Assembly (NCBI GenBank): GCA_949361645.1
Contig: OX442420.1
Location: 10,094,734 to 10,158,733 of the forward strand
Reading direction: 5' to 3'
Origin: Spongilla lacustris
Taxonomy: Eukaryota; Porifera; Demospongiae; Spongillida; Spongillidae
DNA length: 64,000 bases
This document shows, one piece after another, positions 46,201-62,455 of the stretch. Numbering within the stretch: the first letter of the stretch is position 1; every line of letters begins with the position of its first letter. The notes beneath the pieces are model-generated. The model made no database searches, was not told the DNA's origin, and saw nothing but the letters and a program-made list of their open reading frames with translations. A program made the translations under genes and the position numbers.

Positions 46201-47349
46201 GTGGTTGCTTCTCATCACCTCGAAGTATAAGCTTTTGACCTTCCGTTCTGCCTCCTCTACTTGCAGGTTACACCCACCCAGTGACTTTCGGAGGGATCCA
46301 TCATACATCACTAGTGTGGTGACACTGTTTACCAATGCTGGTTTTCCTAAAACCACATAGTCCCTCCATGACAGAACATTACATGTGGCTGCTGTGTCCA
46401 ACTGACACTCCACCATGACATTCTTCTTCCCCACTATAAACTGCATCCTAGCCAACAGCTTCTTTCCTGACCTATGAACTGTTATCTGCAACACTTCTTC
46501 ATGACCCAGTGACTGGCTATCACCTTGCACCATGTGTGTTTTTTCACTGTTGCGACACCTCCTTGCAAAATGGTTCAGCAGCCCACACTTCAAACATTTC
46601 TGTCCGTATGCAGGACATTGTCTTGGCTTGTGCGTTCTGCCACACTGTCTGCACTCCCTAACTTCTCCATACCTTTGACCTTGATCATTTTCCCTTGTCC
46701 GAGTATTTGCTAGCTTTTGGTACCCTGCCCTCTGAACCGCTGACACGCTTTCTGCACTTTCTGAGACACTCTTTACCTCAACTGGTACTTCCCCGCCATC
46801 AACCTTCTTTTCCTTACCAACCCAAGATTCCAGGTCAGCTGACGTTGCCTCCATCGTTTGACACATCTGAATGGCCTTTGGCAGCTCCAGTTTATCAGTC
46901 TCGAACAGACGTCTCCTCATCCTGTCGCTGTCTACTCCCCTTATAAGCACATGCAGCATCAAGTCGTCTTTCAGTGCGCCAAATTCACAATCTTTTACTT
47001 GCTTCCTTAGATCCGCTACGAACTGATCGATGGTACGATGGTCTTGCTTCATCTGAAAGAACCGATCCCTGATGACGTGTTTACTCGTCCGCCTAGCACA
47101 CACTGAGTCCAGTTTTTTCACTATTGTGTCGAAATCATTCTTGTCCTCTCCGTCGGCAAAAACTAGTGCTTCGTGTATATCATTAACTCGCTGCCCCACC
47201 GCGCGCAAAAGAATAGCTAACTTCATCCCACTCGATGCATCCGCCTTGCCAATAGCCACAAGAAACAGGTTAAACTCCTTCTTAAACCTCGCCCATTGAT
47301 CTGTAAGATCTCCTTCTCCTACGGGCTCCGGCACTAAGTATTTTTCCAT
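43237..47349 (-). CDS. Gag-Pol polyprotein, Ty3/Mag-like retrotransposon
   Basis: An uninterrupted ORF of 1370 aa from ATG 47349. A GTG nine bases upstream is not needed. Order of domains: gag (about 1-220); two zinc knuckles (CRQCGRTHKPRQC, CLKCGLLNHFARRC, about 235-270); aspartic protease (CQLDTAATCNVL); reverse transcriptase with FSLLDAKDGFLQVKL and catalytic VADD in place of the common Y-x-DD; RNase H (VIQCDASTVGLGAVLMQEG); integrase with HHCC finger (HSSHQG...CSVC) and DDE core (VDYLTDFFEI, HTDGGSQFTA, PYNSQSNGKAES); C-terminal tail KTRSGRASRVPAKYRDYV. No envelope-like ORF follows. Gag and pol are fused in one frame, so no frameshift is required. It looks capable of autonomous movement; activity is inference. 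Confidence 0.95.
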   Translation of the reverse strand: MEKYLVPEPVGEGDLTDQWARFKKEFNLFLVAIGKADASSGMKLAILLRAVGQRVNDIHEALVFADGEDKNDFDTIVKKLDSVCARRTSKHVIRDRFFQMKQDHRTIDQFVADLRKQVKDCEFGALKDDLMLHVLIRGVDSDRMRRRLFETDKLELPKAIQMCQTMEATSADLESWVGKEKKVDGGEVPVEVKSVSESAESVSAVQRAGYQKLANTRTRENDQGQRYGEVRECRQCGRTHKPRQCPAYGQKCLKCGLLNHFARRCRNSEKTHMVQGDSQSLGHEEVLQITVHRSGKKLLARMQFIVGKKNVMVECQLDTAATCNVLSWRDYVVLGKPALVNSVTTLVMYDGSLRKSLGGCNLQVEEAERKVKSLYFEVMRSNHHSLLSLDTCLTLNLLSYKVGTVYAIQERKKITRVQVLEEFDDVFGGLGSLPGEYDIEIDEMVPAVQNRPRKIPHTMKEAVENKLTQLVELGVIAPVDVPTEWVSNITAVWKPDKKQVRICLDPRDLNKAIRRNHFYMPTIDDVLPKLKGAKIFSLLDAKDGFLQVKLTDRSSYLTTFWGPSGRFRWLRMPFGISSAPEEFQRRLQGALHGLSGVAVVADDVLVFGVGGTMEEARANHDDSLLKLLHRARECNLKLNKEKLRLHLSEVLYIGHIISASGIRPDPAKVTAIQEMPEPACVSDVRRFLGMCNYLSRYVPRLSEVSEPLRRLTEADATFGWGVEEKSAFEKLKELISDQQRLAFYDVRKPVVIQCDASTVGLGAVLMQEGQPVASVSRSLSKSEKNYVAIELECLAIVFACQKFHQYIFGKKVRIETDHKPLEIIVRKPILSAPRRLQRMLLLLQRYSLEVVFRPGEQQVLADTLSRAPAGPTVMSAFEEEVVFQLQMIKEHEFLPISDQRIAAIKCAAARDTEYAMLIKIIKQGWPQKIDHIPEAVRSYWNFRETMTVQEGVVYKGGQVVVPVEARPDIVLRLHSSHQGIQSTLRRAQDVVYWPGMKKDIEKAVRSCSVCEENAPALPKEECRAHQIMGKLWEKVGMDLFRCRGKDFLIIVDYLTDFFEITELLEVTASAVVQACKQQFARHGIPVWVHTDGGSQFTAWEFARFSKNWGFQHTLSSPYNSQSNGKAESAVKIAKRLMKRSTDPYLALLEWRNTPTIGMGSSPAQRLLSRRTRGAVPIASSKLHPEVQTHVLEKKEQKQHKMLQSSGDAKRRVLPPLETGKPILAQDMRAFKTKWKRGTCVGQVSDRSYIVDIEGQLVRRNRRFLKQSENPPREGESVDKEEAIGGETMKEMGADQTEQTLDETTEQLGVDSSLDAEEDTVEPSIDAEQPGEPKANPVPVLRADDEGSSVYKTRSGRASRVPAKYRDYVKI

Positions 47350-47400
47350 CTTTCTCACCTTTACTGACTCAGGCTTCTTTTTGTTTCACTTCTGACACCA

Positions 47401-47520
47401 TGTTACGGTGATAGGACCAACCAAGAACCCGATGCAGACAGATGTCCTCGAGCACGCCAATGTCAATGCAATGTACAACAACTCCAATGTACGCACACCC
47501 CCTCGTGCCCACACCCAACA
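47401..47520 (-). repeat. 5' LTR (120 bp)
   Basis: Identical to 43075-43194. The promoter for the element's RNA should lie here. Confidence 0.95.
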
Positions 47521-47553
47521 CTACAGAGAAGGTCTTGATGTGTGGTACTCTAA

Positions 47554-49220
47554 TGCACTTATCAATGCCACCCGGTACCTCCCCCCGTACGGGCGATGCC
47601 GGGATTAGGAGGGGATTTGACAATATTTGACCAGCGTGCTATACGTAGGTAGGGGCAGTTTGACATGATAGGGGGATTTGACGTTTAGCCACGCCTACAT
47701 GCATGTATACTATATATGTAATATCGTATTACTTGTACATGTATACTGTACTATCGTACATGCAATATGCAATGGCGCAAGACAAAACTGAGTGTTCTCA
47801 GGGACTGCCTATTGATATGACGTCTGCGACGTATACGTACGTTCTCGGCGGCGGAGTTTAGATTTAGAAGAACAGTGGGGTGATCACAAGGTCTTTGTTA
47901 ATCTTCAGGACGACATTAGTCCAGTTGCAAGTATGAGCGAGTTTTAAAATGATAGTTCTGCACGCCAATTGCAAGTACCAACCATGATGCTGCATGGCGA
48001 CCATTCCTGATTCAACAAGACCACAGCCGCGGCCGGTGAGTTCATATTTTACGGTTTTTACCCCGCGCCGTATATCATGTCATGCATGGCGTGCATTTAG
48101 CATGTAGTACATTTGTCTCTACCAGCCCTAATGATATTCATGCAAATTCTACATCTTGTGATTGGTCTTCAGTTTACCCATTCTACCTAAACACTAGATA
48201 ATCTACGTAAACAAGTGAGACCACATGCACAATGTACATGTACTGAAGGAGATTTTAATAAACAACAAAATGTCTTCACAGCAAACACCTGTACATTTGG
48301 TTGCACAGATGTGCATACGTGCATGCTTTTATATGATAAAAAGGTTAGATGTGTACTTTTTAAAAACCCATTTGCAGATGATTTGTGTGTCTACAACAAC
48401 CATATGGGTAACCGTCTAGCTGCCTCCAAGTTCAGGGAGACCTTCACAGTCACACCTACTGAAGGACCATGGGGAAGCACTTGTCCAACTTGTGAAGGGG
48501 TTTGCAAAGGGCACGGCTATATACCACTCAATGTTGTGGATGCAAGCTGCAAGCAATTATGCCGCCCTCTGTTGTTTGAAGAACTCAGTACCTTTCGGAA
48601 TTGTGCAAAACAATCGCAAATACTCAGAAGATATAATAATTCAGCTGCAAAGAAAACACTAGATATATGGTTGCAATACAGCTACCAATGATGTATCTGA
48701 AGGTGAATTGTAGAGACATTAAAAAAATTGTGGAGCAGCCAAACTCAACAGAACCCATACAGTGACTGATGAGACTGACTTTTGATGTGACACATGCAAT
48801 ATGTACCTATATACATCAGAAATGTATATATCTGCTCTCAAAATTGTCTTGTATATTGGCATCGATTGTCTTTATTTTTGTTATCTTTTAAGTATCGAGT
48901 TTAAAAGTATGACAAACGCATCTACATTTTAGGAGCTATAGAAGGCAACGGAGACGTCAGCTACTAGTCGTCATTCTACAGATAACGATTGGTGCATGAG
49001 CGTGTTACTATATATGTTGGCTTAAGCTTCATCCGCGGCTTGTACATGTATATGCCTGTGCTTGCGCGAATTCATCGTGTGTCAAACCCTGACCCCTTAG
49101 ATAGGGAGGATTTGACAGCATACCACAGTATAGTTTGATATGACGCGATGTCAATCCCCGACCTTTGCCCGTACGGGGGGGGGGGGGGGGGGGGGGTACC
49201 GGGTGGCATTGATAAGTGCA
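47554..49220. mobile_element. DNA transposon-like element, TAA-flanked
   Basis: Ends TGCACTTATCAATGCCACCC (47554-47573) and its exact complement (49201-49220) are inverted. The 3-bp duplication TAA (47551-47553, 49221-49223) fits PIF/Harbinger-like insertion. Subterminal DNA repeats agggggatttgac motifs at both ends, next to a 22-G run on the right. The interior contains a 158-aa Cys-rich ORF. Confidence 0.75.
48215..48691 (+). CDS. Hypothetical Cys-rich ORF inside the TAA-flanked element
   Basis: 158 aa with about a dozen cysteines, among them CTCTEGD, CTFGC and CPTCEGVCKGHG, and a charged C-terminus (QILRRYNN...KKTLDIW). The CPTC...C pattern could bind zinc. No transposase motif is seen and no family recognised. 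It may be a fragment of an element-encoded accessory protein or a chance ORF. Confidence 0.3.
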   Translation: MRPHAQCTCTEGDFNKQQNVFTANTCTFGCTDVHTCMLLYDKKVRCVLFKNPFADDLCVYNNHMGNRLAASKFRETFTVTPTEGPWGSTCPTCEGVCKGHGYIPLNVVDASCKQLCRPLLFEELSTFRNCAKQSQILRRYNNSAAKKTLDIWLQYSYQ

Positions 49221-49223
49221 TAA

Positions 49224-50244
49224 TTGATCTTAAAACACACAAGCACAATCTTGATATTAGTGTACTTCTGTTGCAACTCCCACTGGGTGACATCCCGCAT
49301 TGTCCGCAACAGTAGAATGGAACGAAAAATGCATAGCTTCTGGGTGCTCCACCCCAGACCCTGATGGGGGAGCTTACTAAATTTAGGTACACTCACCTAT
49401 CAAAATTGTTGTTGCACCCCCCCCCCCCCCCCCCCCACCTGAATTAGCCAGCATAGTGAAGAGTGCAAAGCTGGCTGGTAGCTTGTACAAATTGCAGCAT
49501 TTGATGTCTGCTTTAGAATCATTATAAAAGTGAGGTCTTCTCAATCAAATGCTAAGTGAAGTAAATAAGCCATCCATTGAGTTCAAATCTTCTCCTGTGA
49601 CAGATTCCGACGTGAATGCAATAATATCTCTAAAAGGCAAACTTATCAGATGCAAGTAGAGTGCTCAAGTTGAAATAGAAGTTGAAATGACACCTTTGCC
49701 AGTCAATACGTGTCATCATGATGCAGTCATTGGTAGGTAAAGAGAATTACTCCTGCTCTCCAGGCCCACTGTGAGGAAGAGAAGCGGTTGCTAGTTGTCA
49801 CTGGGATTGTGTGGAAGAAAAAAGGATACAAAGTCTTATATTGCAATTCTCATGTCAGTTGTGCTGTTAGTGCTGATTGACATTGAACCACGGAAGCACC
49901 CAGTTGTGCATGACATGGATGGTAACCCTACAGACTTCCCCATCTATCAAGGTGATAATAGCATTCGCCAGCTACAGGGCACATTTTCTGGTGCTTGGTT
50001 CTCTCCATAACCTGATCCCACATTGTCCATGGCTCAAGTGAACCTACAGCATTAGCATATATCAGCCTGTCATAGTTCAGGAGGAGGTGTTATCTATCTA
50101 GGACTAGTAAGGTGCAAAAGAATTATACCCTGAGAATTTGAAATTGAATGTGCAGCTGTTGAGCATCACCTTTTTAGCTGCTCTACAAACACGCGTACCA
50201 AGCTTTTTAATTGTTCCATTCAACATCAACTGACATGAGCAGAC
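49224..50244. other. Intergenic with a possible decayed coding fragment
   Basis: Contains a 19-C run near 49417. At 49555-50010 short open segments in changing frames (NKPSIEFKSSPVTDSDVNAI, then HPVVHDMDGNPTDFPIYQGD) read like protein but are broken by stops. I cannot assign them. Confidence 0.25.
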
Positions 50245-50330
50245 TAGTCTCGTACCCAGACCCAAGTTTTCACAGCTGCGGATGGTAATCCATCCGCAGA
50301 TGTGAACATTTGGGTCTGGGTACGAGACTA
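50245..50330. repeat. 86-bp foldback with TAGTCTCGTACCCAGACC arms
   Basis: Arms TAGTCTCGTACCCAGACCCA and TGGGTCTGGGTACGAGACTA enclose a second paired segment (cagctgcggatgg/ccatccgcagatg). The same arm motif recurs near other gene starts in this window. Confidence 0.85.
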
Positions 50331-50450
50331 CGAGCAGACGCTGGCTTTTGACGGTTCAGGATCAGGGACCAGGATCAGCATCGTACCGAACCGGCAGGAT
50401 TCTAATTCGATCAGCGTCTCTCTTTTGGCGGTATTCCTTTCTTCGTTTGG

Positions 50451-50511
50451 ACTTCAAATGGGCTGGGAACGAGGGACGTACAACGTTCCTCGTTTCCAGC
50501 CCATTTGAAGT
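50451..50511. repeat. 61-bp foldback
   Basis: ACTTCAAATGGGCTGGGAAC and its near complement (50492-50511) form a hairpin around gagggacgtacaacgttcctcg. Confidence 0.8.
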
Positions 50512-50891
50512 TCGATGTACGTCGAGACTACTCTCCTCTTTCGTTCCCGTGAACCAGAGGTGTGCAGGGAGGGATAGAGAAAGTATACAGGAGGAGGGAA
50601 TAAGAGGGTAATTAATAGTAAAGCTAAAGAGAATTGCTTCTCTGAAATGTAGACTGATGCAAGCCGTTTGGAGGCCAGAACACAAGTATTTTGAGGGCCT
50701 GGGCACGAAACTAGGTTACTAGCTATACATGTAGCCTCTAGTCTTAAGACATTTGCTAAGAAAAAAAAAAGTCAATATGTACGTATGCGCAGTGCCCAAT
50801 CAGATTTTCCATTGCACTCTAGTGTACAGAAAACCCTACGCTGCTGGGAACGAGGTGCTACCATAGCAACAGCATTTCAAGCGAACGCGCC

Positions 50892-58348
<7,457 letters not shown>

Positions 58349-58677
58349 TTGAGGGACCTCACCTGTGACCTGTGTTACGTTAAAAGAGCTTATATGTACT
58401 GTCTGTGGAGAAGTGGTGACCTAGACCTGTGCTATCATTATAATATGTACCTCCCTCCCTCCCTCCCCATCAATTGTCTGCATTTGTTGTTCAAACCTTG
58501 GTATGCTAATTAGCAGTATCAAAGCTTTCTCAGATTCTTACCCCCCCCCCCCCCCCCCCCCCAAGTCCTCATAAAAGATAGCTATGTAAATGTAAATGGT
58601 ATGGTTGTATTCACAAAGCACACTTCATAACAAGTTCTAATCAGCACATCTTAAAGTGCGGTATACTTCAGGACATT
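58349..58677. other. Tail-to-tail intergenic region
   Basis: About 330 bp between the EF-hand gene (+) and the first NCOA4-like gene (-), with a 20-C run near 58541-58561. Polyadenylation signals of both genes should lie here or overlap. Confidence 0.5.
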
Positions 58678-60219
58678 TCAGGATATTAAGGACTCTTCCA
58701 CTATTTCGAAGTCTTGGCTGTCGTCATCATTCAAACCAGAGGTAGGTGATGGGAGGAGCCAGTCGATGATAGTGTCACTGTTGACAGAGGAGGCAGGTAA
58801 GGACTGGGGCCTGTCAGAGATGAGCCAAATGGAATCAGAACTGTAGCTAGGCGAGGAGAACGTTTTGTCCTCGCTTCTTTGAGCCTGAACTGAACCTTTG
58901 GGCAACCACATAGACATGTTGCTTGTCTCCTTCACTGCTGGCTGGGGAGGTGTGGCGTCTTTTGAAGGGGTGGGTGGGGCCGGTCGCTTGTCTTCGATCA
59001 CCCAATTCAGGCTGGGGTCAGGTAGCCAACTGACCGAAGCGTATTTTGAGTCTGGGGAAGAGGTGCCCGCCTTTTTGGTCACCCAGGATACCTCCGCTGC
59101 TGCCTTGGACCAGCCTGAGAACACATCCTGCTGCTTGGGTGGAGCCTCACGACTGTTCCCTGCCAGCCAAATGCAGGTACTCGGCGCACGCGCACTTGTG
59201 GGGAGTGTAGCTGCCTTCTGGGAAGTGGTAGCTAGCCATGTGTGGGTTGATGCTGTCGCTGCCCAAGCAGTGAAATAGCCTCCCGCGGTCTTGGTGGAGT
59301 TAGATGTGGGTGGAGCCTCGGGGCTCTTTTTTGCCCCCGCGACTGATGGTTCGTCTGTTTTCACCTCAGCGGTCGGAGCATCCCGGGGTTTGTACCACTC
59401 CACGCTGTTTGCAAAATTCATCCATGAAGTCACGACCGATTCCGCGCGCGGATTTGTCTCAGGCTTTGCGGCAGCCAGCTTGGCGCTGCTGGTCGTAGAG
59501 GCGGAGGAAGATGGAGTGGTTCCGCGGGGATTCAACCACTCCATAGTGGAGGCGAACTTGAACCATTGTGAGGTAGCGTCGCACCATTCCTTCTCCACTG
59601 ACTTGAGTGTAGTGGCGGGACGTAACCAGAAGGACAGGTCCTCTGTCTCGTGATCACCGACGGGGTTGGAAACGGATGGCGACGTTTCCGGCTTATGAGT
59701 GTAGGACGTTGTCCGAGAAGCAGTAAGAAGCCACCTGCGGTTGTCGTCATCAGATGCTTTTGGCTTTGTAGGTCGGACCACTTTGCTATCGCTGAACCCA
59801 AGAGCGAGGGAGCCGATGGAAGCTTTGATATCCCGTAGCACCTTCTCATACGCCAGCCCTTTGAACTTATCGGCATTGAGCGCTTCCACCACACTCTTTA
59901 CTTCGAGCACCTGTTGTTGAAATGCCTGGATGGCGTCAAGCGAGGACGCGGGGTTAGACGAGAGCTTAGCGAAGTCCGTAGCCAGGCGATCAGCGCACTT
60001 TTGTATCTTGCCGGCGTCTTGGTTCAGCTTTTCGCTTGTAGTAATATCCGCTAAGAGCTGGAATTTCTTCTGCTCCAGAGAGCTGAGAATGGCCGTCTTG
60101 AGGGACTCTATGTCGTTGGACACACGGCCACTGAGGGTCGACTTGAGGCTTTTATGGTCTTCGGACAACCCTTTTAGTTCACTTTGCAGCGCGGAGTAAA
60201 CCTTTGTCAGCGGCTCCAT
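58678..60219 (-). CDS. NCOA4/ARA70-like protein, copy A
   Basis: Single-exon 513 aa. Residues 1-145 are a predicted coiled coil (ALQSELKGLSEDHKSLKSTL, ending IKASIGSLALGFSDS) matching in form the ARA70 N-terminus, which ends in a GSL motif. The rest is low-complexity and studded with Trp-Leu motifs (RRWLLTAS, SFWLRPA, SMWLPKGS, SIWLISD, DWLLPSP), as in NCOA4. Four copies of W-x3-A-x4-W lie at residues 219-228, 266-275, 319-328 and 370-379. The C-terminus has DDDSQDFEIVEE, a possible LC3-interacting motif. NCOA4 carries ferritin to autophagy in animals, with a conserved Trp in its ferritin-binding segment. The homology rests on pattern, so orthology is likely but unproven. Confidence 0.7.
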   Translation of the reverse strand: MEPLTKVYSALQSELKGLSEDHKSLKSTLSGRVSNDIESLKTAILSSLEQKKFQLLADITTSEKLNQDAGKIQKCADRLATDFAKLSSNPASSLDAIQAFQQQVLEVKSVVEALNADKFKGLAYEKVLRDIKASIGSLALGFSDSKVVRPTKPKASDDDNRRWLLTASRTTSYTHKPETSPSVSNPVGDHETEDLSFWLRPATTLKSVEKEWCDATSQWFKFASTMEWLNPRGTTPSSSASTTSSAKLAAAKPETNPRAESVVTSWMNFANSVEWYKPRDAPTAEVKTDEPSVAGAKKSPEAPPTSNSTKTAGGYFTAWAATASTHTWLATTSQKAATLPTSARAPSTCIWLAGNSREAPPKQQDVFSGWSKAAAEVSWVTKKAGTSSPDSKYASVSWLPDPSLNWVIEDKRPAPPTPSKDATPPQPAVKETSNMSMWLPKGSVQAQRSEDKTFSSPSYSSDSIWLISDRPQSLPASSVNSDTIIDWLLPSPTSGLNDDDSQDFEIVEESLIS

Positions 60220-61336
60220 TTTTCTGCCCTCTCGTGTTAAAAAGAGAAGAATGAGTGTATTGGCGAGATGTAGTTTTATAAGGATACAAACTGGCCGGTC
60301 ATTGTGATGTAATACTACTACGCCGCGCCGCTTGAATGTGCAATTAGTACCTGATAGGTGTGAATGGTACTGTCTGTTGGATCAAGTGCAAGAAAAATAT
60401 AAGGTAGTAAAAACATAGATATTACATGTCGATTCGAAACAAGGCCAATTAACACCACTTCACACTAGTTATGGGTTGATCATGGCGCGTCACTGTAGAA
60501 CTGATATCTTGTCTATAACAATGGTGCAATGCTTTATATACGTTCTGCAGGTGAAACACTTAACACTAATCGCCTTAAAGGAAAGATCTTCATAACGTAT
60601 GATAACAGGTTTTGCTTTGACCTTCGCAGTGTCCAGTGCCCGGTTCGTATACACTACAGACATGATAACGCATCACTGTGTTATATTTCTCATCAAATGT
60701 AGCAGGGTGATAATTCCTATAATACGGTGCAGTAGGGCAGTGATGTACAAGCATGCAGCTTAACATCATACATTCACTGCATGCCGCCCCACTTAGCGGA
60801 AATATATTATTACATCTGAACCATCACTCTGGCGTAAGTGGAGAGTCGGTGTAGAATTGAACGCGCTAAACGACAACATATTCCTATGAAATGTAGCCCA
60901 CTCGCTTTCAAAAAAATTTATTTATTTATTCTATAAACGCGGCTTGTCTTACGTTCTGGGTGTGCTAAAAGAACTACCTACATTGCCGAATTGCCTTGCG
61001 CTACTCTTGTCACAAATGATGATAAATAGTTCACGTTTATGGGGCGAGGTCGCCGAGCTATTCAACAAAGCAGGTTAATACACAATCAACACCATACCAC
61101 GGAGCCCAAGTCTATGGATCACGTGCGCGGTTTCCCATGCACGCGCACAAAATAATGCGTGACAATAGTAATGATAAGAAAACCGCCAGCTGGCAAAGTC
61201 ATTGTTCCCCCGGCACCGCTTCCACCGACAGTAGAGGTACGATACATGTAACAGGGCTTTCCAACAGCGCAGATCCCTTGGGGTCAGAATTGGCGTGTGA
61301 CGTAATTATGTCAACACAAGGGAGAAATATTATAGC
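60220..61336. other. Upstream region of NCOA4-like A
   Basis: No gene seen. AT-rich, with short ORFs only. The promoter of copy A should be within the first few hundred bases. Confidence 0.35.
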
Positions 61337-61716
61337 GTCAGAGTGCGTCAGCATGTCTGTGGCGGGCAATTCTGTTTGTACCCTGAATAGCACCTCAGCC
61401 TGCTCAGGCTCCCATACCCCTCACTGCCCAGCTGCTCATTCTTTGGACACATTACTATTGGGTCACCATGGCATGATGTGTAGGCATGGGGGTGATGTCC
61501 CACCATGACTTTGGTGATGGCAGCAAAATGAATGGGGCATGCATGGGCATGCCTGCTGCATTTGACTTCACAGTCACAATACCCAGTGCTAATCTACCTG
61601 AAGCAAGTGTGACATCAGACATCAGGGTCTGCAGCAGAGGAGAGCGTATAGCCAACAATATCCGACTGCATGCATTGGGTATGTATCCCAACACATACTG
61701 CTGTAGAGACCTATGA
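61337..61716 (+). pseudogene. Relic of the same retroelement domain as at 34-37 kb
   Basis: Plus-strand pieces read HCPAAHSLDTLLLGHHGMMC, RHGGDV, then in another frame GMPAAFDFTVTIPSANLPEA and SVTSDIRVCSRGERIANNIR. These resemble the C/H-rich and PAAFD segments that flank each other in sponge retroelement-like proteins, with about 75 aa deleted between. Frames are broken, so not functional. Confidence 0.5.
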
Positions 61717-61719
61717 GTG

Positions 61720-62455
61720 TTGTGGAGTACTGCAGCTAAGTTAAGGCTCTATCGAGTATCCCAACTTGCCTCTCACTTGGCCACAAGGCAAAGATTGCTC
61801 ATGAAGTAACCGTCACAGATTGAGTGTCTTGTTAGGGCAAATATGGGGGCTCTTCTTTCAAGGGCCATCTTTTAAGATACCCAGTCTCTCTTTATAAACC
61901 TATTCATCATCTTCATTTACATTTTATTTGCCTGTGTTTGTTGGTTTTAATATTACAGTGAGTCATATACAAATACACACTACACACTGGTATTAGGGAT
62001 AAACAAGCAACTGGTTCTTCAGGTGGTACACATGAAGGTCAGCTCTCTCAGGTGAAGGTCAGTTCTCTCAGGTGAAGGTCAGCTCTCTCAGGTGAAGGTC
62101 AATTCTCTCAGGTGAAGGTCAGGTCTCTCAGGTGAAGGTCAGCTCTCTCAGGAGGTACACATGGCTCCATGCATGTGACAATTAAACGACAGCACTTGGG
62201 GGGTCATCTATGGGAGAAAATGATAGCACACATGGAGGCCTCCTCTTCATCTGGTGGCACACCCACCATTCACCACCCAAACCACGCCCACCATTCACCA
62301 CCTAGACCTTTCACGCAAGGAGAATGATGCCACATAGTGACACCCTCCAGATGTGTACTGCAGGGAGGTGCCCATTTCCCACATTGCATGGTGTTCCTTG
62401 CTGTGAGCAATTTTGCAATCGTTATGATTTACTATAAAACTCATAAGTGTGTCAC
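61720..62455. other. Intergenic between the two NCOA4-like genes
   Basis: Contains the minisatellite listed next and no gene that I can support. A short direct repeat (ccaccattcaccaccyaaacc) lies near 62265-62310. Confidence 0.4.
62032..62153 (+). repeat. 20-bp minisatellite
   Basis: About six copies of ctctctcaggtgaaggtcag with single changes, downstream of NCOA4-like B. Confidence 0.92.

Larger units (their letters stand above)
43069..47526 (-). mobile_element. Full-length Ty3-type LTR retrotransposon
   Basis: Boundaries include the 6-bp target duplication CTACAG at 43069-43074 and 47521-47526. Both LTRs are 120 bp and identical base for base as far as I can compare, so insertion was recent. 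On the minus strand the 5' LTR is directly followed by TGGTGTCAGAAGTG (47400-47387), a primer-binding site candidate, and the 3' LTR is preceded by AGGGGGGA, a polypurine tract (43195-43202). The single gag-pol ORF is open throughout. Confidence 0.96.

Noticed and set aside
61486..61716. Possible small gene on the plus strand
   Set aside because: Its best explanation is a frameshifted retroelement relic sharing PAAFD with the 36.6-kb fragment.
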